64,000 nt of DNA, taken from assembly GCA_947000775.1 (NCBI GenBank), contig CAMQGK010000299.1:19923001-19987000 (forward strand). The letters run 5' to 3'. This DNA comes from Pterois miles. Its lineage: Eukaryota; Chordata; Actinopteri; Perciformes; Scorpaenidae. The notes beneath the pieces were generated by a model, which was given only the letters and a program-made list of their open reading frames with translations, was not told the origin of the DNA and searched no databases. How positions within the stretch are numbered: the stretch's first letter is position 1; the number at the start of each line of letters is the position of its first letter. The position numbers were made by a program, and so were the translations under genes. This document shows positions 37,733 through 50,142 of this stretch, piece by piece.

Positions 37733-38322
37733 GAAGCAGTGGGTTTGAAGCAGTGGGTTTCAACCAGTGGGTTTGAAGCAGTGGGTTTGAAGCAGTGGGT
37801 TTCAACCAGTGGGTTTGAAGCAGTGGGTTTGAAGCAGTGGGTTTCAACCAGTGGGTTTGAAGAAGTGGGTTTCAACCAGTGGGTTTGAAGCAGTGGGTTT
37901 GAACCAGTGGGTTTGAAGCAGTGGGTTTCAACCAGTGGGTTTGAAGCAGTGGGTTTCAACCAGTGGGTTTGAAGCAGTGGGTTTGAAGCAGTGGGTTTCA
38001 ACCAGTGGGTTTGAACCAGTGGGTTTGAAGCAGTGGGTTTCAACCAGTGGGTTTGAAGCAGTGGGTTTGAAGCAGTGGGTTTGAAGCAGTGGATTTGAAG
38101 CAGTGGGTTTGAAGCAGTGGGTTTGAAGCAGTGGGTTTGAAGCAGTGGGTTTGAAGCAGTGGGTTTGAACCAGTGGGTTTGAAGCAGTGGGTTTGAAGCA
38201 GTGGGTTTGAAGCAGTGGGTTTGAACCAGTGGGTTTGAAGCAGTGGGTTTGAAGCAGTGGGTTTGAACCAGTGGGTTTGAACCAGAGGGTTTGAAACAGT
38301 GGGTTTCAACCAGTGGGTTTGA
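37733..38322. repeat. 14-bp minisatellite, about 42 copies
   Basis: Contiguous units of cagtgggtttgaag with two common variants (…ttcaac and …ttgaac). The early part is arranged as a roughly AAB 42-bp higher-order repeat; later copies are mostly the A type. Because 14 is not a multiple of 3, the unit cycles through all frames and, lacking stops, gives long fortuitous open frames on both strands. Confidence 0.95.
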
Positions 38323-39281
38323 GGCTGAGTGCCACAGAGAGACAGTGTTGAGAGACAGACCAACATTACTGGTTTTGATCTTTTCATTTGATTTTTTTTT
38401 TGACAGTGTCACGGCTTGCGCTGTCATCACAGTCTGTCTCCGCTGACATACACAGAGAAAGAAAATAACGCATTGAACAACTTTTAGGACCTGATGATTT
38501 AAATAAGGACTACTAGAGTGTTCATACTGCGGAGCTGATTCACCTCAAAATAAATGATCCTCTGAAATACAGATGTCTCTTTCTCAATGGAAGTCTATGG
38601 GAAAAAGTCTTTTTGGGCCCAACGACGTCACATGACGGACAGAGAAGTTGCAGTACCACCGTTTGGCCTCTATGACCATGTTGGGCTCAACGACACGCCT
38701 CCTGGCTGCAGAAATATGAAATTATTCCACTTCACCGCTGCCTGGTGTGAATTACCAAAGAAGACACCTGCATCCAAAAGTAATTTACAAATTTCTTTTA
38801 ATAAACAGAGCACATGGTCTTAGAATCAAATACACACTAAAAATGGTCAAAACATCATTTTTAATCAACTCTTTAGAAATAACAATGCAGGCACTTTACC
38901 TAGCTTATGTTTAACAGGGACCGACAGTGGGTTGGTGCATGCAGCCATGCACATGTGTTTAGAAAAGTCAGCAAACAACATAAACATGTAGTTTCATTTT
39001 CCTCACTGTAAATAATTAAATCGTCAAAAACAGAAATGAACATAAAACGCCCTCAACCAGCAGCCTGCAGCAGTCTGGGAACCAACAGCAACCAAACAAG
39101 ACAGATGCTAAGGTTCTGCTCCCAAGTCCAAACACAACAGTTACACAACAACAAATCAACAATGTGAGTTTGGTTTCATGTCTCGAAACATTAATCCACC
39201 CGATGGAGACACAAAGGAACGGTAACACGAGTGGAGGTGAGTGAAGCTGCTGAGCAGAATAAAAGGCAGCTCCTCAGCACT

Positions 39282-39287
39282 TTTATT
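39282..39287 (-). terminator. plekha1: plekha1 poly(A) signal candidate (weak)
   Basis: AATAAA on the minus strand about 1.7 kb after the stop codon. I noticed no nearer canonical hexamer, but variants such as ATTAAA occur earlier, so the true end is uncertain. Confidence 0.2.
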
Positions 39288-40984
39288 AACGCTGCTTTAT
39301 GTCCACTCCTCTTCTACTTTGACCAGAAACATTTTTAACCGTCAGCGCTCAGCAGAGGGAACAACCTCACGTCATTTAGTCACTGCTGTGGTCAATTTGA
39401 AAGATTTTGCTTCGGATTTATAATCTTCTATGGATTTAAATAAGTTGATTTCATGATGATAATAAAAAAGCAAAATTGTTGACATTTTATAATACAGTGA
39501 TTTCACATGTAAACCCCACATACTGTAGATGTCAGATACTGTATCTGTAAATGATCAAAAGCATGAATGTATTGTTCCTTTTAAAATTGTGACATTTTAG
39601 AGACTCAGAGTTACGATGGTGTATTAGGGCCATTGTCAGTAAAAATATATATATTATGGAGCTGGGTTAATAATCAGAGAATAAAACAAGTCGTGCATTA
39701 TGAGAAAAAAAAATAAATCAGTATGATGTTTTCTCCTGAATAGAAACAGTTCATGGCTCAAAGACTGGACGCTGATGACAATATGATGATTCTGGACTTA
39801 AATCATCAGTTTTTGCTTATTGCTAAATCTGATTGCTAAATATAATCTGATTAGGTCATCCACCGACACAGCATCCTAGCAAAGAGAAGCAATGTAATTC
39901 CTTAACAAAAAATAGTTTGAGTTTTTTTCCCCCGTAAATTTGACTTTAATTTCAGAGAATTTCCGATTTCCTTCTCACAAATTTATGATTTCATAACCAT
40001 AAATTATTATACTTTAATCTCAGAGAATATTGGAGTTATTTCTCATAATTTTATGACTTTAGACCAGAGAATATCCAAGTTATATTTAGTAAATTTATGC
40101 CTTTAATCTAAGATAATATCTAAGTTATTTCTTGTAATTTTACACCTTTAATCTCAGAGAATATCCAAGTTATATTTTTGTAAATTTACAACTTAAATAG
40201 TTAGTTTTTTTCTCTGAATATTAACCCCTTTTCCTGGCTCCTCAATTTAGTTTTTAACTTTCGATGGACACACTACGCCTCCATGAGAACCTCATCTGAC
40301 AACAGCAGTAAACGTCTTGGTCAGTAAGATGAAAACCATGTGCAGACATCATAAGAAATGCAACCAGCTTTGAAGCACTAAAACATCTGTTTGACAGGAT
40401 GCCCCTTTCCTACTGGAGACGAGAGAGGAGAGAGGAAAAGTTCTCCAGAGGAAATTTAGGATTAAAGAGTTCATAACATCAAGAGGGATTGTCTTAAAAA
40501 ATAAACTGAGAAGCTGGATTAGTCAGTCTCAGTCTCTCAGCAGAGTCGACACAAACAACAGATACTTCCTGTTTTTGAAGCCTGTAACATTTGAGCTGCT
40601 GCTGTAAAAAAAAAACCAACACAATTTCAAAACAAAACTTTGGTTGGTTTGACTCACATGAATCACAAAACCAGCCCATCATCGAGCGATGAGGAGGCTT
40701 CATGGTGCCTGCTGAAACATGTCAAAACCTCACTGTACAATATCCAAGTTTGTTTTTCTTTGTGTGACAACTTGGTAAATAATATCTGGGAAGACAAACA
40801 TGACGGAAAAACAGCAGAGGATGAAGGTCCTATTCCACATGTGCACATACATACAACAGAAATGGTCCCAGGAGGTTTGTAGAAGGATCATTTGGACTGT
40901 CAGGTAGTTTTCTAAGCACACGGCGACTCAGCAGTTTGTGTATAAGTGTGTATGTGTGTGTGTGTCCATCCTTTAGAGATTGTC

Positions 40985-41008
40985 AATCATCATCATCATC
41001 ATCATCAT
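40985..41008. repeat. (ATC)n trinucleotide run at the plekha1 stop
   Basis: Seven to eight ATC/CAT units directly downstream of the plekha1 stop codon, so it would be transcribed in the 3'UTR. Confidence 0.85.
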
Positions 41009-41397
41009 TAAATCAGGGTCATCTGCAGGTCTGAACTGTCAGTGGTGCGACTGTTCAGCTTCTCCCCGCCACCGCTGCCAACAAACCCCAGCCCGGCAAT
41101 TTCGCTGCGCCGTTTCCACAGTGACTCGTTCACCTCCGTCACTTCGACGACTGCACCGTCTCTTGCAGCGACAGGCGGGAGCGCGCCGAAGGCAGGGGCA
41201 TCATCACGGTCTGGGCGCCACTCAGCCTCCACGGGAGCAGACCCAGGAAGTTGTCCTGGTGGTGCGTGTCCAGTGTGAAGCTGAGGGCCCGCTGAGGCGG
41301 CGCCGGAGGAGGATTGTGGGTAGCATGGTTCCTCCTCGATGGGGTAGTAGAAGGTAGAGGTGGATGTTGGGGAGGGAGAGGAGTGGTCACTGCGTTC
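41008..41397 (-). CDS. plekha1: plekha1 exon 12: Ser/Pro-rich tail and PDZ ligand
   Basis: 390 nt including TAA. Acceptor CATCTTCCTCCCCAG after a good pyrimidine tract. Encodes 129 residues starting ERSDHSSPSPTSTSTFYYP and ending SSDLQMTLI. The tail is not obviously alignable with the human one, but it keeps the low-complexity Ser/Pro character and a C-terminal T-X-hydrophobic PDZ ligand. Another minus-strand frame across the first 258 nt is also open (about 86 codons) but would need a phase-2 junction not offered by exon 11. Confidence 0.78.
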   Translation of the reverse strand, partial: ERSDHSSPSPTSTSTFYYPIEEEPCYPQSSSGAASAGPQLHTGHAPPGQLPGSAPVEAEWRPDRDDAPAFGALPPVAARDGAVVEVTEVNESLWKRRSEIAGLGFVGSGGGEKLNSRTTDSSDLQMTLI

Positions 41398-42837
41398 CTG
41401 GGGAGGAAGATGGAGGGAGTGAGAAGAAGAAGAGGATGGTTGTGAATGATGGATGAATGGATGAACACAGCAATGACTCAGTGGATGGATGACGGAGGGA
41501 TGAGGAGTGCAGCGTGAGGACACAATAAAAAGGTAAAAGGTTTGTCTTTGTTTGAAAAGAGCGTCTCATTAAGCTGCAGGTCAAACTTCAACGTCACCAT
41601 GTTCACCAGCAAACTGCTAACTTTCTTACCTGTAGCGTTATTTATCAGTCCGGACCGGCTTGGTGCGAGTTGGTGAGTGTTGGAGATATCAGCCGAACGG
41701 TTTAATGGAACTAGATGGGACTCGGCTTGTGGTGCTCAAAGCACCAAACCAAACCAAACCAAACCAAAACTAAACTACATCTGAAAAACTCAACAGCATT
41801 GTCTGTCTCCAGAAAGCATGACCCGGTTTGTCACAGTTAACCCATAGACCTTGTTGTGAGCAGTTTCATGTAGGATCTATTTTCTTTCTGCCGAACTCTT
41901 CAATGTGTTAAAAGGCCACGTAAGTGAGAAATGTTTTATGAGCTGGATTCTTCTTGGTCTTTTTCATGATTGTATTTCATGTCGGTTGGTGTGCTGACCA
42001 ACCGGGAGAGGGCGATGAACAATGTGAGGCTACTGGGAAAATCAGGAGGGTTGGCATGTATGTTGGTGCCATCTGTTCTGTTGTATTGGCGAAGAAGGCA
42101 AAACTCTCTACCGCCAATATCTCCAATACTCAGCAACTCACACCAGAACAATCTAGACTGATAAATAACACTACAGGCAAGGGGAAAAATACTAATTCTT
42201 GATTTTAGGTTGAACTGTCCCTTTAAAGTTTGATGTTTTGAGGAAACACACTTCTTCACTTTCATATTTCAGGTCTGGAGAGTATAAAATATGGTAAGCT
42301 GTGTAACAGTCATCATTAGCATCCGACCCTTATTGATCAGCAATCGTTCAGCTTCTGTCAGATTACAAAGTCACGTTTGCTGGTGATCAAGGAAACATTT
42401 ACCTAATAAACTCTGACATGATTAGATTGACACTCGCTCTTGATATAAAAAGAAAACAACAACATGCAGGCTTTATGGGTTAAAATGAAGTTCAGCAAAC
42501 ATTTTGCATTAGTAGGGAAATAAAAGACAGCAGCCAGAGCCAGATCACAGCAACATGACACCAACGTCCTCCAGGACCTATGACAGCACTTTACCCGCCA
42601 GTTTAACAAGCTGAGACACACGGGGTTCATGCAGTTACAAGCAACACGTACGAATGAGTGACGCTGCAGTCGCCAGGGAGGCAGGGCGGGATCGAACAGC
42701 GGCTGTTAAGGAAGCGGAGAGGCAGTGGGGCTTGGTGATTGGACGATGAGCAGCGGTAGGAGGGGCAGGAAGTAGGCAGCAGGGCTCATTTGAGGAAGGT
42801 TAGTACGTCACTGTCACACCTCACTCTCTGAAAAGCA

Positions 42838-42877
<40 letters not shown>

Positions 42878-45800
42878 CAGAGGAAATACAGAAAGACACA
42901 GAGGGTTAGCCGAAAATAAAAAGAGAAAGCGATGATGAATTGTGGTTTTGCGAAGTTCTGCTGGGAATCAGGAACGCTGTGAATGTTATTAAGACGTGAA
43001 TAATGACACACAACATGAAGAAACAGCTGAGACAGAGAGAGGACAGACACAAAGTTCAGATGATTGAGAAAGACAAAGACAAATGGTTTGAACTGACTCA
43101 TGTGGATGGATGGCCTCTAATTCTAACATAACAATATCAAAGATAGTGAGAAGCTGCGACGTCTATGGACCGGTGTGTTATTAATAAATCAATCGATGGC
43201 AGATCAATAGGAAGACGATGTCTGGGTGAAATGGGTTATGATGGAGGATGAGGATACTGCCAACAAACAGCAGTCAGACACAAAATTATCGTGAGATGAG
43301 CAAGCACATCTGCAGCACATCTGCCTACAAGCTTGGGTCAAAATGGACTCGGGTCAAAGGTCAATTCACAGGAATATTTCATGCAGCACTCACATACTTT
43401 TAAGCCCCGTTTCCACCGCAGGAACTTTCCCCCAAAACAAAGAACTTTTTGAGGAACTCGATGCAGTTCGACTGCAGGGACCAGGGTCTACATCGAGGTC
43501 CGGAGCCTTTAAGCCCCTTAAGTAGTACTTTCTGAAAATACTGGAACGTTCGAGGTGGAGTTTACAGGGATGACTGTCGCTGATTAGTGAAACACACACA
43601 CACACAATGCCGCTACATCAACGGCATTAACTTGATTACCGCTTCCTTCGTAAAAAGGAAGCACTCTAGAATCTATTTAGGGCCATTTGAGGATGACGTA
43701 AACATTCTAAAGCACAAATAAATAACCATCAAATAATCAAGAGATGCAGAGTGTGTTTACCACTGTGACCAGCAGCAGCCATCGTCTCACATCATGGTGC
43801 TTTTTCATACGTCAGCGGACTAATTAGCCTAATCTTCGCAGGTCTTACGACCGCGGTGGAAACGCAGACAACAGTGGGCTGAAAAGTCGTTCCAGGGATT
43901 AAAAGCCCCAAGATTTGTTTTATAGACATTTGGCCCACTTTGAGGAGCAAACTGAGAATATATGAATCTCAAATATCAGCGAGCCGTAGCTTTAGGATGG
44001 ATGAACACTACAGGGTTCACTCTGAGCTCCTGTAGTGTGCAGGGTAAATGCTCAGTAAGGGGTGGCTGGTGGGTTAATTCAGGGGTGGGGGTGGGGAAAG
44101 GGCATGGAGACACATACGTGCTGCATTCACCACTGCAGAATGGCGTATACCTCTGTATACAAGGGCTGGACAGCCTTCTGGCCTGACGGATCTGAAAACA
44201 ACAGTTTACAGCTCAGTTACAGTCATGAGAAGAGCTCCTCTCCAGAATACCACACATCCATCCACAGAGGCCTCGCTGCCCTGGAGACAATACAAACAGG
44301 AAGTGTAGCTCTATAAAAGTTTGCTTTTAAACTGGTAGTAAGTGCTGTAAAATGCTGGAAATATCCCTGTCTTGAAATGTCAAATAGTACTTTAAAACCA
44401 AGTATTCTCAAACCATTTGTAGCCAGGGACCCCCTCTTAATCCTTCCACTGGTGCTTATTACTACTTGTACTCTTATTCTAAAACTTTTAGACTAGACTA
44501 GTCCTAATAAATGCAGTATATAAACATATAAACCTACCACTCTCAGGCTTCAACTTTAAAATAATGTCTTATTGCTGGGTGTCACAATCTCATCAGAGAT
44601 TCAATTGGCCTTAAGCTAACGTGAGTGGGAGTAATGGACACAGTATGTTTGTTTTATTGGTGCAAATGGTCCAAACCTGTAGATATGCACTTTTCAATGA
44701 TACAGTTAATCATTTCGTGGACCACCTGACAGAGTGCCACGGACCCCTGGAGGTCCCCGGTCCCCACTTTGAGAATTGTTGCTTTAAAATGAAGTGAATC
44801 TGCTCATAAAACAACTCTGATACGAGAAAAATGAAGCCTTAAATTTAACTTCCAGTAAATCTGTCCACATGAGAGAGAGAATGGGTTGTGTTGTATCTAG
44901 ACGGTAACCCCCAGCCCGACAGCCTGTCTTAACCATAACCACTGAGGTCAATGCCTAACCTCAACTATTTTGCAACTTGGGGGTTACCTTCGAGACACGA
45001 CCTTGTTAGAAGACAACAAAATCAAGAAGCCTTGGCAGGTACGGCTATGTGATAGAAACATAATGAAGTTCTTACTTTAACTAACATAAACTACCTTTTT
45101 TTGGTGAGCATTACACTTCCTTCAGTATTGTCAGAGTGATAATTTACTTTTGTTCTGGTGGTTACGTGTGTGGTTTTGGGAGGAAACTCCTCAGAGAGAA
45201 GAGACAGAGGGAGAGAAAGAACAGAGAAAGATAGGAAGTGTGAGAGAGAGATTAACGGAGTGAAAGGTGTGTTGATACAGTGGAGCAGAAAGAAAACTTT
45301 TCAGCCATCATCAGGTTGTGAAACGCCTTAAAAAAGGGAAAAAAGAGATAAAAAATGGACTGAATCTATACATCCTATCATATTAGTATTATAACACTTA
45401 CCTGGAGACAATAATTTACTATTATCAGATTGCTAAACATACAAATCCTGAGATCAAAATTGGGCTTCTGAGCAATCTAAAGATTTTTGTCTTTAATAAT
45501 CTACCGGTAATTAAAAAGCTCAATGAGCTGTTTGTCTGCAGTAACTCCTCCTGCCACAAGATGGAGCCAAACCACCCGATTGGACATCAACAACAACATG
45601 GAGATCTTCCTGGATGTGGAGCGATGGGACCAAAAACAGTTAAAAGTCACGTCGCTGATCAACAGGAGGGAAGATTTCAGCAGAATCATAAAGAATAATT
45701 ATGATCTTTTCATTAAATGGTAAATAGATTGCACTCATGCTGCGCTTTTCTAGTATCTGACCACTCAAAGCTTTCACACATACGTTCATACACTGATATC

Positions 45801-48800
45801 AGAGGCTGCTAAGGTGCCAACTTTTCCCATCAGGATCTAATCTAGATACTCATTCATGTCATTCACACACCGTGTCTTGCTCAAGTTCACATTGACAAGT
45901 GACCGGAGCAGCCAAGGATGGACGACCTGGTCTACCCTCTGAGCCACAGTCCCCCCATTATCGTGACATATGTACATTTGGCTACGAACTGAAAAGAATA
46001 ATGGAATTAATCATTTGACCAAATACACTTAAAGTCCTTGGTAGACTGTAGGAGATTAGTGGTTGATTTCCTCTTGGACACTGTTAGTACAACAGGAGCC
46101 AGACAGGATACCTACAGTGTTAGCGGAGCGTCCGGGGCCACGCTGAGCAACGATCGCCCCTGAGATGGCCTTAATCCAGCTGTGCATGTCCTCTGGACTG
46201 TCAGCCTGAGAGAGAGAGAGAGACAGAGAGAGGATGCAAATGTATAATTTATCTTTTTATATAGTGTGCAGCATGGTTGGCGTTCAGCTGCAGGACAGAG
46301 ATACAGCTTGATACAGCTGCTGACCACTGCTGTCTAATCTGTCGAATCATGCTCTCTCTTTAAATGCAGTGGCATGTTGGCCTTTGAATGGCTGATTCAC
46401 AAACACACACAGCAGACAGCCACGCTGACTGACTGAACCGTGGACCGGAGGGCAGAAAATAGAGTTTTTTGCTGAACTGTGAGTTCGGAGCAACTGGAGC
46501 TTGTGCCATACTTGCCAACCATCCCGCTTTTCCCGGGAGACTCCTGTTTTTCATTGTTCTCTCCCAGTTTCCTCCCGTATTTCTCCAAATTTCTTGATAT
46601 TTTTTTCCCGTTTTGTTATCTCAACATGTTCCTGGCACTATAGCGCGTGTACAAGATCGACTGTTTCCACTTGAGACAACTACACATCTACACCTAATGT
46701 GTTTTCCTGGTGGAAGAGAGCTGCTTGTGACTCAACATTGAGTGGCGCTCTGTAGTGCTGTGTGTTGTAAGCCTTTTTGAATTTATTCCCTTAAATAGGC
46801 TATTTATTGTGTTTGATGGCTGTATGGTACAGCTGACTGGACAACAAACTGCCCCTTCCTGGACGCTCTCCCACACCTATCTCTCTGCAGCAGCTGAATG
46901 CCAGCCATGCTCACCTCAACATGATGTTTTTTCAATCGTACAATCTCAACTAGTCATTTGTAAACACATAAAGCAGTATTACTACTGCAGTGCTAGTAAC
47001 CCAATGAGTGATGATGAATAGAGTGCTTATACGGAAGGAGTAAAATGGCAAAAATATATATTGAAATGAAAAGCAAAAGCAAAGCCTTTGTCCAGACACA
47101 GCCCTCGACCCTTCCCAGGTTGTTACCTGTATGTAGAAGGTTCTGGAGCTGGTGACCATTTCAAACAGGTTGTCCCTCATCATCAGCTCACTGCACAACA
47201 CAGAACAGGGACAAAACAGCAGCAGTTATTAACGACCTGAACAACATCAGCACATATTCACCTGCTGCTAACAAGAACAATCGCTGACCTCTGTTTGCAC
47301 TCCTGAACTTTGTGAATCTCCTTCAGTGGGATGACTCTCAGTGCCTCCCTCTCCTGCAGGGACCAAGAGACGAATCAATAACGCACACACACAATTTAAC
47401 AGCAAGACCAGAGTCCAACATATCTAGGATATCTCCTCATTATCTGTTTAACTTAACCTAGCAAACGATCCTGCTAAACCTACAAAGGTGGTTAGTAACT
47501 CAGTAAATCAGCCCAGGGTTTCTGGGGAGATGTTTACAGCATCTGACATGCAGACAGACAGACATTATACAAAAGAACTAGAACATTAGACAAATACGAA
47601 GAACCCATACTAAAAGTAACACTGTCAAAGCTGCCAAGTTCAGGAAGGACAGTTGGCAAAAGACAAAAATTGCAGATGTGTGAATGCGTAAATTAACAGC
47701 CTGAAAAGTTAAGATGTAGTCGTTTAGATGGGGCAGTGGTATTAAATATAAGTCAAAGCGGTAATCACCCTCAGCATACAGCCAGCTGTGCTTCCTGCTT
47801 TAGTCAGTTTAAACTGTGTTGTTTTTAGCCTGGATTATGACTTCATCTTCTTCGTTTTTGTGCAATATTAGCATATAATCTGCACCCCGAGCTCTGATTG
47901 GTCAGTAGGCGGTGCTTTTATACGAGTTCAGCATTAGTTACCATGGTGATCTACCAAAGTAAGAAGTGAACCACACTTGTAGGACTGAAAACCCTGAAGT
48001 ACAGGCCTCAGATTAAAGGGATAGTTCAGATTTTTTTGAAGCACTAGATGATGGTTGGATGGTCTGTTTTATTTGCCAAGTAACAGTGTTCATTTTGGCA
48101 GCTACTTTAGATTTAATCTTAGTCTTATGATGAAAATGCTTATTAGTTTTAGTCACGGTTTTTTATCCTTCATAGCTTTAGTCACAGTTTAGTCAACTCA
48201 AAAAGTTTTAGTCTAGTTGTATTCACAGAAAACTCATTATAGTCTAAATGTAATCTCTCCTGATTTTGTCTTCTTTTGCTATTTAATCTTAGACACGTTT
48301 TGTCACCAATGACCAACAATAAAATCAGAATAAAATAATAAAATAAAATGTCTATATACAAGTCAAGAGTTCATATACAAGTCAAGTGTTTTTGAGAATG
48401 GAGGTGGCTTAGAAGAGGGCATAGATAACAGCTTCACTTCCTGCGTAGACAGCGCTGTCTACTCGCCATCTACTGGAGGTCATACACTCACTATGGATAA
48501 GTGGCTCATACAGCCCTCCTTCAAATAATCCCAACTGTCCCTTTAAGGCCAGGTGTAGGAGAGCAGATTCATTCAGCATCTGCTCGATTATTGCTCCTGA
48601 ACTTTTCAGTACTGCATATTAATTTTTTTCTGCACACAGGTATAGATACCTCTATATAAGCTATACAGAAATATCTCTATGACCATGGACACTTTGTCTC
48701 AGTACGTCTCATCATCACATGGTCCAACCCAGACCGGCAGTGGTCACAGACAGACTGACAGCGTACTGGCTTTTAGCAATCCTCGTCTGGTCAGCGGCCC

Positions 48801-50081
48801 ACAGCTCTGGCTCAGCTCTGGCATTCCTCCACTGGCAACTGACTCATCACAGTTGACAGTTTACAATTACAGATTATTTAAAGAACTTGTGTGGTATCCT
48901 GCATTAGATTTTTGTCTCATTTCGGACTAAAGCTCTGGTGTGTCTTCTGCAGCTGTTAGGTAGGTTTTAGCTGAAATCACACATGCTGATAATACGCTAT
49001 TTGCAGTGTGTTTTAATTACATTAAAAGCGTCATTGCCTGTAGCAAAGACTTGAATGTAAATTCATTTCAGTGTTTTTAGATCTCATATATCACTACCAA
49101 AAGCAGAGAGTCAACGCTTGTGATACTGAACCACAGAAACTGAACAGACCTGCCCTTCCAGGAGGAGAACGATGTGACGCAACTGCTTAACAACGCACAT
49201 TAAAGTAGTGCTAAGATTAAACATTATGGCCATTCTTAACTGTGAATCCCTGCTATGTTTTATGTGTTATATGTGAAGACATATTTCTTTTATCTGTGAC
49301 AGACAATAAAGTTTTTCATTTCTTATCAACATACGTCTGACATATAACAGCTGGCCCTAATGAAGAACAAACTATCTATATATAAACTAGAGCTGTCAAA
49401 GATAATAACACGTTAACGCAAATTTGTTTCAGCACCACTAATTTCTTTGATGTATTAATGCAGCCTGTGATTGTTAGGTTGTAGAGGGCTCAGTTTTAAT
49501 TTACATGCATATATTTGCATAAATCAGCATATTTGCCCACTCCCGTGTTGATAATGTGTGTGAAATACTTGACAAATCTGCCTGTAAGGTTTATTTTGAA
49601 CAGATAAAAAAATGTGCAATTCATCATCAATCATGTGATTAATAGTGATTAAATATGACTTCTGTGTGCCTAAAGAAGAAAAGCTTTGAATGGGAGTTTA
49701 CAGTGAGGAGAAACACCTCTGAAACCAGCAGCATCTCACACTCGTGCTCTCTAGGTCTCCTTGTACAAGTACATGTAGTTTTGTCTCTGACAATGACTTG
49801 CAAGGCTTTTGATTCAAGACACATGCGACGCTCATTACTACTCATTACGTAACTCTACACGTGTGACTGTCAAACACCTACACTGGAAAATATACAGGCA
49901 TGAGCACACAGCCAGTATGCACACGTACACAAAGACTGGGTGTATTCATTTATGTGCACAGACTGACTGTAGTTAGGACTCGCTAATCTGTCCACACGTG
50001 GATCATAAGAGGAGGTATTCAGGACACATGCCGCTACGTGTAGAGACACACAACTAACTCAGAGCGATAACAAGCCTCGCT

Positions 50082-50142
<61 letters not shown>

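Larger units (their letters stand above)
25090..41007. other. Intergenic region between htra1 and plekha1
   Basis: About 16 kb containing the SINE (25625), (TCCA)n block, repeat copy 27825, degenerate minisatellite (29930-30660), nested transposon remnants (31012-31980), a complete MITE (32990-33626), a partial MITE (36071-36465) and a 14-bp minisatellite (37733-38322). It probably also includes the plekha1 3'UTR at its right end and htra1 upstream regulatory DNA at its left. No open frame here is supported as a gene, and nothing resembling ARMS2 is seen. Confidence 0.65.
41398..46115 (-). other. plekha1: plekha1 intron 11 (4.7 kb)
   Basis: Contains an inverted-repeat element pair (41620-42230), a (CA)n tract, a DNA element with GTTTCCACCGC-type termini (43397-43905), another at 44398-44790, and a SINE-like copy (45730-45958). 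An open plus-strand stretch at 45523-45723 has no splice or family support. Confidence 0.65.

Noticed and set aside
37733..38322. Possible CRISPR-like repeat array
   Set aside because: The units are contiguous with no spacers, and the host is a eukaryote.
37703..38430. 234-residue periodic open frame on the minus strand
   Set aside because: Product of the stop-free 14-bp minisatellite. The flanks have no start context, splice site or homology.
25090..41007. ARMS2 equivalent between plekha1 and htra1
   Set aside because: No open frame or exon pair resembling it. The region is largely repeats, in keeping with ARMS2 being a late primate gene.
45523..45723. 66-residue plus-strand frame (…DINNNMEIFLDVERWDQ…)
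   Set aside because: Reads like protein, but it has no flanking splice sites, no homology I know, and is intronic on the opposite strand.
46112..46205. Longer plekha1 exon 11 ending at the second GT
   Set aside because: As the main form it would give a stop four codons later. It is kept only as a possible alternative splice in the findings.
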